A stretch of 64,000 bases of DNA from contig NZ_LLER01000020.1 of the NCBI RefSeq assembly GCF_001500315.1, forward strand, positions 1-64,000. The letters run 5' to 3'. Numbering within the stretch: position 1 is the first letter of the stretch; each line of letters starts with the position of its first letter. The stretch comes from Staphylococcus auricularis. Its GTDB lineage: Bacteria > Bacillota > Bacilli > Staphylococcales > Staphylococcaceae. Of this stretch, positions 36,526-46,533 are shown piece after piece. The notes under the pieces were generated by a model. That model saw nothing but the letters and a program-made list of their open reading frames with translations, was not told the DNA's origin and made no database searches. Made by a program: the position numbers and the translations under genes.

Positions 36526-36563
36526 AGTGGTGTAGCAAAGCTCAAACGTCTTGCTGCATCACT
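36526..36563 (+). terminator. Hairpin after rocA, likely weak terminator
   Basis: agtggtgtagcaa / ttgctgcatcact form a 13-bp stem with wobbles and a 12-nt loop, followed only by ATTTACATATTTT. A smaller hairpin aaggc / gcctt precedes it at 36492-36510. Confidence 0.55.
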
Positions 36564-36663
36564 ATTTACATATTTTATATAGAAGAGTTCATCACTGAGT
36601 GATTGGAACGTATCGTAACAGGGTAAAGGGTATTGATTCTATAATATTGAGAGGAAGATCGTT

Positions 36664-37131
36664 GTGAAAGCAGATAAGAAAATAGAAGAACTTTTAGAAG
36701 ACTACAAAAAGCCTTTAAAAAAGGTATTTAAATACAATGAAAAAGATGCTATATCATTCGAAAAAGAAGACAGAGAAAAAGTATTAGGTAAAAACGGTGT
36801 GTTTGTTATCTTTGATGAAGAAGATGAACCGGTCTATGTTGGCCAAGCAGGGGGTTATAGCACTGGACACCGACCAACGCAAAAAGATTTATATGAAAAA
36901 TTAGGTCAATTCAATTTAAAATCTGATGCAAGTACGAACAAATTTAAAAGAGCATTTGCAGAAGATAAAGGGTTAGATCCTGAAGAAGCGAAAGAAATTC
37001 GTGCGATTGACTATGAGCTCAATGTACAATTTATAAAAGTAAAAGGCAATCCAACATTTATTAATATTCTTGAATTATTAGCGCTAGAATATGCGAAATC
37101 TAAAGACATTGACCTTTATAATTTTAAATAA
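36664..37131 (+). CDS. GIY-YIG-like domain protein
   Basis: 155 aa. After a basic/acidic helical N-terminus the core reads GVFVIFDEEDEPVYVGQAG, matching the two beta strands of the GIY-YIG fold (G-V-F then Y-V-G). A downstream GHR and an acidic residue in the last helix (LELLALEYA) could be the usual Arg and Glu. Such domains cleave DNA, but many small standalone members are of unknown function. The start is GTG after GAGAGGAAG. It lies 46 bp upstream of ogt and could share its transcript, which would make a DNA-repair pairing (inference). Confidence 0.6.
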   Translation: MKADKKIEELLEDYKKPLKKVFKYNEKDAISFEKEDREKVLGKNGVFVIFDEEDEPVYVGQAGGYSTGHRPTQKDLYEKLGQFNLKSDASTNKFKRAFAEDKGLDPEEAKEIRAIDYELNVQFIKVKGNPTFINILELLALEYAKSKDIDLYNFK

Positions 37132-37176
37132 GACACAACTTACGCGTATGTAATGAAAATAAAATGAGATGATCTA

Positions 37177-37695
37177 ATGCTTTATCAAACGTATTATGAC
37201 GCACCTATCGGGAGATTGACGCTGACTTCAGACGGTGAAGCGTTAACGGGGCTTTACTTGCCGAATCAAACCAACGAAGATACTGAAGCTGATGCATTCG
37301 TAAACCAAGCGTCACTTCCCATATTTCAACAGTCACGCCGCTGGTTAGACCGTTATTTTGCAGGTCAAGAACCTGAAACACACTTACCAGTTAAACCCTC
37401 TGGCACCCCGTTTCAAGAACGGGTATGGCGTATCTTACAGGAAATTCCATACGGCACATTATGGACCTATGGTGAAATTGCAAAACGCATTGCTAAAGAA
37501 ACAGGGAAGGACCGGATGTCAGCTCAAGCAGTAGGTGGTGCAGTCGGTCGTAATCCTATATCCATCGTCATCCCGTGTCATCGTGTGGTCGGGGCCAATG
37601 GGAATCTAACTGGTTATGGTGGCGGGATAGACAATAAAATTAAATTATTAACCTATGAACACGTGGACATGCGCGGTTTACATCAACCGCACTAA
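37177..37695 (+). CDS. ogt: Methylated-DNA-protein cysteine methyltransferase
   Basis: A 172-aa suicide repair protein that takes the methyl group from O6-methylguanine onto its own cysteine. The active site IPCHRVVGANGNLTGYGGG is complete, and the preceding helix-turn-helix region GTLWTYGEIAKRI fits. The ribosome site is weak (GAGATGATC), so coupling to the GIY-YIG-like gene upstream is possible. Confidence 0.93.
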   Translation: MLYQTYYDAPIGRLTLTSDGEALTGLYLPNQTNEDTEADAFVNQASLPIFQQSRRWLDRYFAGQEPETHLPVKPSGTPFQERVWRILQEIPYGTLWTYGEIAKRIAKETGKDRMSAQAVGGAVGRNPISIVIPCHRVVGANGNLTGYGGGIDNKIKLLTYEHVDMRGLHQPH

Positions 37696-37785
37696 TGGTC
37701 CACGTTATTTTTGTAACATTGAATTATTTGACGAGTGTGATATGCTACTTAACGTCTTATTGAATTTTTTGAGGGGGCGTTTCAA

Positions 37786-39369
37786 TTGGCGAAACATCAA
37801 CGTCAATTTTCTAATGTATTTATATATGCCATCTCTATCGTGGTTGTACTCGTGATTTTAGGGGCAGTATTTCCACAACAATTTGGCAAAGTAGCAGGCA
37901 TTATTTCAACATGGATTAATGATACATTTGGTTGGTACTATATGTTACTATTTACCGTTATTTTAGCTTTCTGTGTCTTTTTACTATTGAGTCCAATCGG
38001 TAAGTTGAAATTAGGTAAACCGACAGATCAACCAGAGTTTAATACACTCTCATGGCTCGCGATGTTATTCAGTGCAGGAATGGGAATCGGGCTTGTATTC
38101 TACGGTACTGCAGAGCCGATTTCACATTATCTCGCACCACCGACTGCAGATCCACAAACGAAAGAGGCCATGGGACAAGCCTTTCGTTCAGCCTTTATGG
38201 ACTTTGGTTTCCACACATGGGCCGTCTACGGGATTGTGGCATTAATCATCGCTTATTCTCAGTTCCGTAGAGGAGAAAATGGTTTAATTTCTAAAACATT
38301 GAGACCGATTTTAGGTGATCGTGTCGATGGCTTTTGGGGTGACATTGTCGATACATTATCAGTGTTTGCGACAGTTATTGGTGTCGCGGTTACGCTGGGT
38401 GTCGGCGCAATCCAAATCAACGGAGGCCTCAATTACTTATTTGGCATTCCGAACAATGCACTCGTTCAAGGAATCATTATTGCTTTAATTACCATCCTCT
38501 TCTTATACAGTGCATGGAGCGGTTTGAGTAAAGGGATTCAATACCTCAGTAACCTCAATATGGTACTTGCGATTATCTTACTGCTCGTCATCTTTATTGT
38601 TGGACCGACGTTATTAATTCTAAACATGATGAGTACGGGCACAGGTATTTATCTCAATACCTTCTTATTTGAAAGTTTAGACGTGGCACCGTTAAATGAG
38701 CAAAAATCGGATTGGTTACAACAATGGACGATCTATTCATGGGGCTGGTGGATGAGCTGGAGTCCGTTCGTCGGTATCTTCATTGCACGTATTTCTAAAG
38801 GACGCAGTATCAGAGAATTTATTATCGGCGTTTTAGGTGTACCAGTTGTCTTCAGTATTATCTGGTTTAGTACATTTGGTGCGACAGGTATTAAAACAGG
38901 ACAAGCACACGAATCTATCTTTAAATTACCGCCAGAAACCCAATTGTTTGGTGTATTTGATCATCTACCATTTGGGTTCTTATTATCTATTATCGCACTT
39001 GCGCTTATCGTCAGCTTCTTCGTCACATCAGGTGACTCAGCAGCGTATGTATTAGGTATGCAAACGTCATTCGGCACATTAAATCCTTCAGGTATCGTTA
39101 AAGTTGTATGGGGCGTTGCATTTTCAGCGATTGCATACGTGCTCTTATTGGCTGGCGGCGATACAGGACTCAATGCACTGCAATCTGCAGCATTGGTTTC
39201 AGCCTTACCCTTTAGCTTTGTTGTCGCTCTGATGATGATCGCATTTTACAAAGATGCGAACCGAGAGCGTAAAGATTTAGGATTAACGATTAAACCAGAT
39301 CCTAAGCGCTATCAGGAATACGTAGATCACGCTTATGATGAACAACCTCAGCAACATGAAAATAAATAA
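37786..39369 (+). CDS. opuD: BCCT-family glycine betaine transporter
   Basis: A 527-aa betaine/carnitine/choline transporter with 12 helices. The signature WSPFVGIFIARISKGRSIRE and the tryptophan-rich segment YSWGWWMSW are diagnostic. It imports osmoprotectants, probably glycine betaine, with sodium. The start is TTG eight bases after GAGGGGG; the next in-frame ATG lies inside the protein. The OpuD assignment among several staphylococcal BCCT paralogues is by general resemblance. It ends at a bidirectional terminator facing mvaS. Confidence 0.88.
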   Translation: MAKHQRQFSNVFIYAISIVVVLVILGAVFPQQFGKVAGIISTWINDTFGWYYMLLFTVILAFCVFLLLSPIGKLKLGKPTDQPEFNTLSWLAMLFSAGMGIGLVFYGTAEPISHYLAPPTADPQTKEAMGQAFRSAFMDFGFHTWAVYGIVALIIAYSQFRRGENGLISKTLRPILGDRVDGFWGDIVDTLSVFATVIGVAVTLGVGAIQINGGLNYLFGIPNNALVQGIIIALITILFLYSAWSGLSKGIQYLSNLNMVLAIILLLVIFIVGPTLLILNMMSTGTGIYLNTFLFESLDVAPLNEQKSDWLQQWTIYSWGWWMSWSPFVGIFIARISKGRSIREFIIGVLGVPVVFSIIWFSTFGATGIKTGQAHESIFKLPPETQLFGVFDHLPFGFLLSIIALALIVSFFVTSGDSAAYVLGMQTSFGTLNPSGIVKVVWGVAFSAIAYVLLLAGGDTGLNALQSAALVSALPFSFVVALMMIAFYKDANRERKDLGLTIKPDPKRYQEYVDHAYDEQPQQHENK

Positions 39370-39409
39370 CTCAATAATTGAAGCGGTCAATACTTTGATC
39401 GCAGTAAAA

Positions 39410-39447
39410 ATCACCCCTTATCATGATTTTGATAAGGGGTGTACTTT
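39410..39447. terminator. Bidirectional terminator
   Basis: caccccttatca / gataaggggtg has TACTTTAT on + and ATTTTTAC on the minus strand. It lies between opuD and the convergent mvaS. Confidence 0.78.
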
Positions 39448-39588
39448 ATAGATATGAAAATATGTGCGTCCCAAGCATGTCAAACGCATAAAGAAACTTC
39501 ATCGATTCGTTTACGCATGTTGAAAAAGGGATGATGTGACCCGCTGAAAAAGTGGTCAATTGTACATTATTTTCAAGTGATTTAACAC

Positions 39589-40758
39589 TTAATTTAAGGT
39601 AGAATAATAACGAATGTCGTCTTCGATTTTATCGAGGTAGAAAATGCCTTTTTGCGCACCAGCTAAATCAGTGTCATGATCGAGTTCAAGGTTGTCAAAA
39701 CGTTTGAAGAATGTTTCATATTCTTCAACAGAAACTTCACGGCGTTGATTTAACATTGTTTGATGTGCTTCAGTATCTAGCATTTCTTCAAAGCCCTCAA
39801 CGACTTTAGCGCTGAAGAATTCACCCACAGAACCAGAGCCATAGCTGAAGAGGCCTAATGTGTCTCCACCTTGTAAGTGATGGTTTTCAAGGAGTGAAAT
39901 TAAGCTGAGATATAGAGATCCAGTATAGACATTCCCTACATAACGGTTATAGTAAGTTGCGTTATCGTAACCTTCTGTAAGACGTTCTTTTGTTTCATCA
40001 TCAATTTCATCTGTTAAAATTGAGTTTAAGGCTTTTCTACCCATTTTAGTGAAAGGTACATGGAAACATAGACTCGCAAAGTCACTGAGTGAGCGGTCAT
40101 AACGTTTCGCGTATTCGTTCCAACTTTCTTGGAATGAGTGGATGTAGGCATCTTTAGAAAGCGCACCAGCCACGAGTGGATATTTATGGCCAGTTGGTCT
40201 CCAGAAATCGTAAACATCTTCAGTAAATGCGACAGAGTCATCTGCTAATTCAAGGATACGTGGTTCATGAGAGATCAACATCGCGATCGCTCCTGCGCCT
40301 TGAGTCGGTTCACCACCTGATTGAATTCCATAGCGTGCAGTATCACTAGAGATAACGAGCACTTTTTCTTTCGGTCTTGATTGAAGATAATCTTTAGCAA
40401 GGTGAATAGCAGGTGTCGCTGCATAGCAAGCTTCTTTCATTTCGAAGCAACGTGCGAACGGTTGAATACCGAGCAAGTTGTGGATTTGAACGGCTGCAGC
40501 TTTTGCAGAATCGATAGCAGATTCAGTGGCTACAATCACCATCGTGATTTGTTCTTTTTCTTCCTCAGTTAAAATATCTTTGGCAGCATTAGCGCCCATC
40601 GCTACAATATCTTGGTTAACTGGGCTGACAGCCATTTCAGTTTGGCCGATGCCAATTAAGAATTTATTTGGGTCAACATCTCTTGCTTTGGCTAATTTAG
40701 CCATGTCTACATAGAACTGTGGAACGTAAAAATTGAGTTTATCAATACCAATTGACAT
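39589..40758 (-). CDS. mvaS: Hydroxymethylglutaryl-CoA synthase
   Basis: 389 aa; condenses acetyl-CoA with acetoacetyl-CoA in the mevalonate route to isoprenoids. The catalytic cysteine is in [11 protein letters not shown] (about residue 111), the acid/base glutamate is near residue 79 (ATESAID), and the substrate histidine lies in PTGHKYPL. Length and N-terminus ([16 protein letters not shown]) match staphylococcal MvaS. It diverges from the thiolase-mvaA operon, so three successive steps of the pathway lie together around one 108-bp intergenic region. Confidence 0.97.
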   Translation of the reverse strand: MSIGIDKLNFYVPQFYVDMAKLAKARDVDPNKFLIGIGQTEMAVSPVNQDIVAMGANAAKDILTEEEKEQITMVIVATESAIDSAKAAAVQIHNLLGIQPFARCFEMKEACYAATPAIHLAKDYLQSRPKEKVLVISSDTARYGIQSGGEPTQGAGAIAMLISHEPRILELADDSVAFTEDVYDFWRPTGHKYPLVAGALSKDAYIHSFQESWNEYAKRYDRSLSDFASLCFHVPFTKMGRKALNSILTDEIDDETKERLTEGYDNATYYNRYVGNVYTGSLYLSLISLLENHHLQGGDTLGLFSYGSGSVGEFFSAKVVEGFEEMLDTEAHQTMLNQRREVSVEEYETFFKRFDNLELDHDTDLAGAQKGIFYLDKIEDDIRYYSTLN

Positions 40759-40866
40759 GATGTATCTTACCTTTCTTTTTATTAGAATAGCACCTGTATC
40801 ATACCAAAATACAACGAATGTTTACAATAATTTTACAAATTACAATAAAGGAGTTTACTTTTTAAT

Positions 40867-42018
40867 ATGAATAAAATAGCAATTGTTAGCGCAAAACGTA
40901 CACCGATTGGAAGATATAAAGGTAGATTGAGCAATTATTCAGCAGTTGAACTCGGTACACATGCTTTATCTGCTGCTATGGAAGCAATCAACCTCAAACC
41001 AGAAGACATTGAAAACGTCATTTTCGGTAATGTTTTACAAGCAGGAAATGGACAAAATACAGCGCGTCAAATTGGTGTCGCAGCAGGATTACCTTACACT
41101 ACACCAGCCATGACGGTGAACGAAGTTTGTGGCTCTGGGTTGAAAGCAGTTATTTTAGGTCAACAACTCATCCAACTCGGCCAAGCGAAAGTCGTTGCAG
41201 TCGGAGGCACAGAAAGTATGACGAATGCGCCTCAATTATTGCTTGATGATAAAGAAACACCCGTGGATAGTCATATGCATGATGGTTTAATGGACGCCTT
41301 TAGACAAGAACCCATGGGTGTGACAGCGGAAATGGTCGCTGAAAAATACAGCATTACACGTGAAGCACAAGATGAATTTGCGAACGCCTCTCAACACAAA
41401 GCGCATGAAGCAACAGAAGCAGGCAAATTCACCAATGAAATTGTGCCATTAGAAGATGTGAATGGAGAATTAATGAATACGGATGAAGGGATACGTGCTA
41501 ATAGTAATGTTGAAAAATTAGGCACATTAAAAACCATCTTCAAAGAAAATGGTACCGTGACAGGCGGTAACGCGTCAGGTATCAACGACGGCGCTTCAGC
41601 AGTGATTTTAATGGAATTAGATTATGCGAAAGCCCAAGGTTATGACATCTTAGGTGTGCTTGGTGAATACGCAGAAGTGGGCTGTGAACCTGATTATATG
41701 GGTTATGCGCCATATTACGCTGTAAGCCAACTATTGGATAAAACCAATCAACAGTTATCAGATATAGATGTTATCGAAATGACTGAAGCATTTGCAGCTC
41801 AAAGTTTAGCAGTGAAAAATAATTTGAGTATTCCAGATGATAAATTAAATCTATATGGTGGCGCGATTGCACTCGGTCACCCTATCGGCGCAAGTGGTGC
41901 ACGTCTTGTTACCACATTGGTTAACATCTTGAACCAAGAGCAACAACAGTCTGGTATTGCGACTTGTTGTATCGGCGGTGGTTTAGGTCTCGCATTACAC
42001 GTTAAGAAAGGGGAATAA
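40867..42018 (+). CDS. Acetyl-CoA C-acetyltransferase (thiolase)
   Basis: A 383-aa biosynthetic thiolase forming acetoacetyl-CoA from two acetyl-CoA. The nucleophile is in NEVCGSGLKAV, the histidine in GGAIALGHPIGASG, and the second cysteine in CCIGGGLGLAL, all intact. It stands four bases before mvaA in the same orientation and divergent from mvaS, so it most likely supplies the mevalonate pathway. The symbol varies between genomes (vraB, atoB, mvaC), so none is given. Confidence 0.93.
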   Translation: MNKIAIVSAKRTPIGRYKGRLSNYSAVELGTHALSAAMEAINLKPEDIENVIFGNVLQAGNGQNTARQIGVAAGLPYTTPAMTVNEVCGSGLKAVILGQQLIQLGQAKVVAVGGTESMTNAPQLLLDDKETPVDSHMHDGLMDAFRQEPMGVTAEMVAEKYSITREAQDEFANASQHKAHEATEAGKFTNEIVPLEDVNGELMNTDEGIRANSNVEKLGTLKTIFKENGTVTGGNASGINDGASAVILMELDYAKAQGYDILGVLGEYAEVGCEPDYMGYAPYYAVSQLLDKTNQQLSDIDVIEMTEAFAAQSLAVKNNLSIPDDKLNLYGGAIALGHPIGASGARLVTTLVNILNQEQQQSGIATCCIGGGLGLALHVKKGE

Positions 42019-42021
42019 TCC

Positions 42022-43296
42022 ATGCAATCATTAGATAAATCATTTCGACATCTTCCACGACGAGAGAAACTGGAGCAACTGGTCTCACATGGCTGGTTAT
42101 CTGAAGAGACCAAAGCCATTTTGGAAAACAATGCAATAATCGATGAGGATGTCGCAAATAGTCTGATTGAAAATGTCATCACGCAAGGTGCTTTGCCGGT
42201 TGGGTTACTACCTCAAATTACGGTTGAAGGTAAAGACTATGTCGTACCGATGATGGTTGAAGAACCTTCTGTTGTAGCAGCTGCCGGTTACGGGGCAAAA
42301 TTAGTTGGTAAAACAGGCGGCTTCCACGTCGTTTCTAGTGAACGATTGATGATCGGTCAAGTTGTGTTTGACCATGTTGCGGATACAGCTGCGTTAAAAC
42401 AACAACTCATAGACTTAGCTCCCCAAATTAAACAAATTGCGGATGAAGCTTATCCATCTATCATCGAACGCGGTGGCGGCTACCGTAAAATGGATGTGGA
42501 TACATTTGAATCTGCACAGTTTGTTTCTTTAAAAGTGTACGTAGATACACAGGATGCCATGGGTGCGAACATGTTGAATACGATATTAGAAGGCATTGCC
42601 GCATTTTTAAGCCAAGAGTTGCCAGATAGAGAGATCCTGATGAGTATTCTATCTAATCATGCGACTGCCTCTGTAGTGAGCGTAACCGGTGAAATTGATG
42701 TGGCCGATCTAACAAAAGGGGATAAAGACGGTGAAGCAGTCGCTGCGCGTATGGCCCGTGCTTCAGACCTTGCTCAAGTCGATATCCACCGAGCTGCTAC
42801 ACATAATAAAGGTGTAATGAATGGGATTCATGCAGTGGTACTCGCTACAGGTAATGATACGAGAGGTACCGAAGCGAGTGCTCATGCTTATGCTAGTAAA
42901 GATGGTCATTATAAAGGGTTAGCCACATGGCATTATGATAGTGAACGTCAAAGACTTATTGGTACGATTGAAGTGCCGATGACGTTAGCTACAGTAGGCG
43001 GAGGTACGAAAGTATTACCGATGGCTAAAGCAGCGTTAGAACTCATGCATGTAGAAACAGCGAAAGAGCTAGGTGAAGTGGTCGCTGCAGTCGGCTTAGC
43101 ACAAAACTTCGCTGCATGTCGTGCGCTTGTGTCTGAAGGTATTCAACAAGGCCATATGAGTTTACAATATAAATCCCTTGCCATTGTTGTGGGTGCGCAA
43201 GGTGATGAAATTGCACAAGTAGCGAATGCGTTGAAACAAGAACCACGTGCTAATACAGCCGCAGCTAAGCGTATTCTAGAAGGGTTACGTAACTAA
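42022..43296 (+). CDS. mvaA: Hydroxymethylglutaryl-CoA reductase, degradative-type (class II)
   Basis: A 424-aa class II HMG-CoA reductase that makes mevalonate in staphylococci. Visible elements are the N-terminal FRHLPRREKLEQL segment, VEEPSVVAAAGYGAK for CoA binding, and EASAHAYASKDGHYKGLATW in the catalytic domain. AAAGGGG lies in the last codons of the thiolase gene, so the two are translated in tandem. The transcript ends at the long hairpin at 43373-43459. Confidence 0.96.
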   Translation: MQSLDKSFRHLPRREKLEQLVSHGWLSEETKAILENNAIIDEDVANSLIENVITQGALPVGLLPQITVEGKDYVVPMMVEEPSVVAAAGYGAKLVGKTGGFHVVSSERLMIGQVVFDHVADTAALKQQLIDLAPQIKQIADEAYPSIIERGGGYRKMDVDTFESAQFVSLKVYVDTQDAMGANMLNTILEGIAAFLSQELPDREILMSILSNHATASVVSVTGEIDVADLTKGDKDGEAVAARMARASDLAQVDIHRAATHNKGVMNGIHAVVLATGNDTRGTEASAHAYASKDGHYKGLATWHYDSERQRLIGTIEVPMTLATVGGGTKVLPMAKAALELMHVETAKELGEVVAAVGLAQNFAACRALVSEGIQQGHMSLQYKSLAIVVGAQGDEIAQVANALKQEPRANTAAAKRILEGLRN

Positions 43297-43372
43297 CTAC
43301 TTTATATAAGATGGTGTCTGTGAGTTGTAAAAGACAGACCGGTACACATTTCATTATAAAACCAATATGAAA

Positions 43373-43459
43373 GAACCACCTTAATGGGGGAAGGGTAACA
43401 CCATATACATGTAAGTTAGTATGGGCGTCTCTATGCACTCCCGTTAAGGTGGTTTTATT
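43373..43459. terminator. Long-stem terminator between convergent genes
   Basis: aaccaccttaatggggg and ctcccgttaaggtggtt pair over 17 bp with two wobbles and enclose 47 nt. TTATTTAT follows on +. Confidence 0.75.
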
Positions 43460-43482
43460 TATGTGAAATGGGTTAAGTTGCT

Positions 43483-43908
43483 TTAATAAATAAAGTGATG
43501 TTGTCTTGCGATAGCACGATTGAGAATACGCGTACCATAACCATATGGTCGATTATAATTATATTCTGAGACTTTGATACTTCCGTTTCTATAAACGTGT
43601 TCGACGACAGCGACATGGCCATAGCGCCCTTTAGGTGACTGCATCACTGCATGACGAGCTGGCTTTCTTCCTACGCGATAACCTGCACGCTTTGCATTGG
43701 CAGTCCAGTGTTTCGCATTGCCCCATTGATTAGAGACAGGTTTACCTAATTGCGCTCTTCGATTAAATACATACCACGCACAACTATTTTTCGAATAGTA
43801 ATTCACAGCTGCATGGGAAACTTGCGTTTGTTGTAGTGTTTCATATGTAAATGTACCAGATAATAAGACTGTGGTAGCTAAGACGACACGACATAAAAAT
43901 GACTTCAT
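43483..43908 (-). CDS. Secreted CHAP-domain wall hydrolase (SsaA-like)
   Basis: 141 aa. The signal peptide is probably cut after SHAA (about residue 33), followed directly by a compact CHAP domain. The catalytic cysteine is in KNSCAWYVF and the histidine in YGHVAVVEHV. CHAP enzymes cut peptidoglycan peptides or cross-bridges. There is no LysM or SH3b targeting domain, which makes it one of the shortest SsaA-type proteins. GAGGAGC precedes the ATG. Upstream, TGTAACCCATCTGAAAC (from 44010) is one base off the WalR consensus. From memory, an SsaA-like gene lies at the same place in S. aureus. Confidence 0.88.
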   Translation of the reverse strand: MKSFLCRVVLATTVLLSGTFTYETLQQTQVSHAAVNYYSKNSCAWYVFNRRAQLGKPVSNQWGNAKHWTANAKRAGYRVGRKPARHAVMQSPKGRYGHVAVVEHVYRNGSIKVSEYNYNRPYGYGTRILNRAIARQHHFIY

Positions 43909-44174
43909 GAAATAAAGCTCCTCTGTTAAATCGATGGATTCATTTGATCAATAGCATCATACAGGGAAAAGGTGCAGATAACAATATTCGTCATCATTAA
44001 TACAACGAAATGTAACCCATCTGAAACATTAGCGTGCAAATGTCGTCCTATTTTTATTTGGGCGTTAAAATTGTTGCAAAAACGTCCAATTTTAATATCA
44101 TAAATTCAAAGATAACTAAAATTGTAAATGAAAATAATTTTAAATAAAGTTTAATAAATATGTATACAAATGAT

Positions 44175-44188
44175 TGAAAGCGGTTACA
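44175..44188 (+). promoter_or_regulatory. cre site (CcpA) upstream of the nhaC-like gene
   Basis: tgaaagcggttaca matches the consensus TGNAARCGNWWWCA at every position and lies 36 bp before the ATG at 44224, where CcpA binding would usually repress. The rest of the 315-bp gap contains an inverted repeat (ttaaaattg / caattttaa, about 44065-44096) and nothing else recognised. Confidence 0.65.
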
Positions 44189-44223
44189 CAATTGATTAAT
44201 ATAAAAGAAAAAGGGGTGTTTTC

Positions 44224-45651
44224 ATGAAAGAAGCGTAAAAGAGAAAACCAAAACGGCCACTTGGACTGAAATCCGTATTATTCACGTTGGCCATTATGAT
44301 TGGAGCGATGCTTTATACCGTCGCCGTCCTTGAAAAAGAACCACATATACCACTTATGATTGGGACAGCAACAGCAATCATCGTAACGATGTATCATGGG
44401 TATCGCTTTGAGGAAGTCGAAAAAATGATGTACAAGGGGATTCGGCATGCCTTACCCGCTGTCGTCATCATTATGTTAGTCGGACTCATCATCGGCTCGT
44501 GGATTGGTAGCGGTATCGTAGCAACGATGATTTATTATGGACTTCAACTCATCGACCCACGTTACTTTCTAGTGGTCGTCATCATCCTCTGTGGCATAGT
44601 ATCGTTAGCGATTGGAAGTAGTTGGTCGACGATGGCTACAGTCGGTGTTGCCTCGATGGGGATAGGGATCAGCATGGGGATGTCACCAGGCATGGTTGCA
44701 GGAGCAGTCATCTGTGGTGCGTATTTCGGGGATAAAATGAGCCCATTATCTGATACGACCAACCTCGCATCCGGTCTGACAGACGTACCGTTGTTCGAAC
44801 ATATTCAGCACATGCTGTATACGACGATACCAGGGTTAGTGATTGCTTTAGTTTCATTCTTCTTTATCGGTCAGAGTTATGGTAAAAACCATGTCGATAC
44901 AGGAAAGATAGACAGCATATTAACTGCGATACAGGACAACTTTGTCATCACTCCGTGGCTCCTCATCGTTCCGGTGATTGTCATCGCCCTAGTTATGATG
45001 AAAGTACCTGCTGTACCTGCCATCACAGTCGGTATCATCCTCGGTTTCTTCGCTCAGATCTTTGTACAGGGGGGGACGCTCATTGAATCGATGACAGCGC
45101 TGCAAACAGGGTACAAGATTGAAACGGACAATGAACTCGTAAATGAGTTATTTAATCGTGGTGGTTTAGAATCGATGTTTTACACGATATCACTGACACT
45201 TGTAGCCATGACCTTTGGCGGTGTGCTCGAATATTCAGGTATGCTTGCTGCATTGATTAACGTCATATTGAAGTTTGCGAAAAGTACTGGTACATTAATC
45301 GCCTCTGTCATTGTTTCATGTTTCGGTACGAATGTGACATGTTCTGAACAATATATCTCAGTTATTGTTCCTTCACGTATGTATGCTTCAGCTTTTAAAG
45401 AAAAGGCGCTCCATCCTAAAAATCTGTCACGTGCTTTAGAAGATGGTGGGACACTAACGAGTGTGTTTGTACCTTGGAATACATGCGGGGTCTTTATCGC
45501 ATCGACACTAGGGGTATCCGTTGCAGAGTATGCACCATTTGCGATACTTAACTATGTAGTTCCAATTATTTCCATTATCTATGGCTTTATTGGCTTTAAA
45601 ATTATTAAATTGGATCAAACACCGACAGGCCCAAATACAACATTGTCTTAA
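44224..45651 (+). pseudogene. NhaC-family Na+/H+ antiporter, in-frame TAA at codon 5
   Basis: The protein is about 475 aa with 11-12 membrane helices and NhaC-type motifs (SLAIGSSWSTMATVG, CGAYFGDKMSPLSDTTNLASG), so it would exchange sodium or a carboxylate pair such as malate/lactate for protons. A good ribosome site (AAAAGGGGTG) precedes ATG 44224, but codon 5 is TAA (44236-44238) and the frame then continues uninterrupted with KRKPKRPLGLKSVLF. Restart at a downstream TTG (44287) or ATG (44296) would lose the basic N-terminus and part of helix 1 and has no ribosome site. It is probably a recent nonsense mutation or a sequence error. A perfect cre site lies upstream. Confidence 0.75.
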
Positions 45652-45740
45652 AAAGCACATGGTAATAGTATGAATATTTGTAATAATGTGAAAAAATAAA
45701 TGAATCTATCTAGCCTCTCATATCACAAGGCTTAATAATC

Positions 45741-45783
45741 AAAGGAGTAGCACAGCGATATCTATACTGTGCTACTCCTTTTG
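45741..45783 (+). terminator. Rho-independent terminator
   Basis: aaggagtagcacag / ctgtgctactcctt, a perfect 14-bp stem with an 11-nt loop, is followed by TTTG. It ends the antiporter transcript. Confidence 0.85.
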
Positions 45784-45852
45784 TCGTTCTATGATCTATC
45801 CAAAGGGTGAAACAGGGGCATATACGCACCCCTTCGATACATGATAGAACAC

Positions 45853-45907
45853 AAAAAATCAAAAGAGAAACAGCCACTCGCCCAAGGACAAGCGACGTTT
45901 CCCTTTG
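45853..45907 (-). terminator. Rho-independent terminator
   Basis: On the minus strand, caaagggaaac / gtttctcttttg, with inner cgcttgtcc / gggcgag pairing, is followed by ATTTTTTG. It lies beyond the YozE-like gene. Confidence 0.7.
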
Positions 45908-45927
45908 AATTTAGAAGTGATAATAAC

Positions 45928-46163
45928 CTACGCTTTTACCGCTGATTGGTTATATGTAGTGAATTGACTAAATAAGTCTATGGCTCGTTTAACTGTACTA
46001 ACAGCTATATTTTTTCGATTGAAATATCGTGAAAATATAGCAAAATGAGTCGAGTGTCTGAGACAGATTTAGGGAAGTTGACATCATTGTTAATGTATTG
46101 AGCCAATTCACCTAAAGGTGTATCATCACCAACAAAATCTTGCATAAATTCAAAAAAAGTCAC
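45928..46163 (-). pseudogene. YozE-like (SAM-like fold) small protein, frameshifted in a T6 run
   Basis: As read, a GTG start at 46163 after AGAGGTGAT gives 52 aa (to 46005): MTFFEFMQDFVGDDTPLGEL, then INNDVNFPKS and a TAG stop. The N-terminus and the NDxxFPK motif fit the YozE/sterile-alpha-motif-like family of about 70-78 aa. One more base in the T6 run at 46010-46015 restores a natural C-terminus (NIAVSTVKRAIDLFSQF) and a stop at 45928, for 78 aa. The function of the family is unknown. The gene is probably intact in relatives and broken or misread here. Confidence 0.65.
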
Positions 46164-46533
46164 TATATCACCTCTATTTCGAGCCACTTGTATTATATCA
46201 TAAAACAGCTGAATTCGCGTGTTATAAATACACTGAAACCTATTGATATAAGTGATGGGAGCGCTATCTTCTATCACGAAATTGTCTCAATTCCTGACAA
46301 ATCAGGTCATAATACTCGTAGATATATGAATGAGTATTCATTTATTTTAAATATATAGAGGTGGAATTACCCCTTATATACCCCTATGATATTAATTTAA
46401 TATTAAGGTGAAATTGAGATGGTTAGGTGACCTCCAAGAGCACTCATTTAACATCGGAGGGTGACATGGGTCATGATTCGTTTTATCATATAAATGAGAG
46501 ATAGGTTATAGAATGAAGTTGGAGGCAAGTGAC
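46164..46533. other. Divergent intergenic region before cidR
   Basis: 370 bp without a convincing gene. It contains atattaatttaatat (46389-46403), a perfect odd palindrome with T-N11-A geometry as bound by LysR-type regulators, about 130 bp before cidR. It may be an autoregulatory site, which is inference. Confidence 0.35.

Noticed and set aside
46005-46277. Longer 90-aa start for the YozE-like gene
   Set aside because: The extra N-terminal residues lack a ribosome site, whereas AGAGGTGAT sits correctly before the GTG at 46163 and family members start there.
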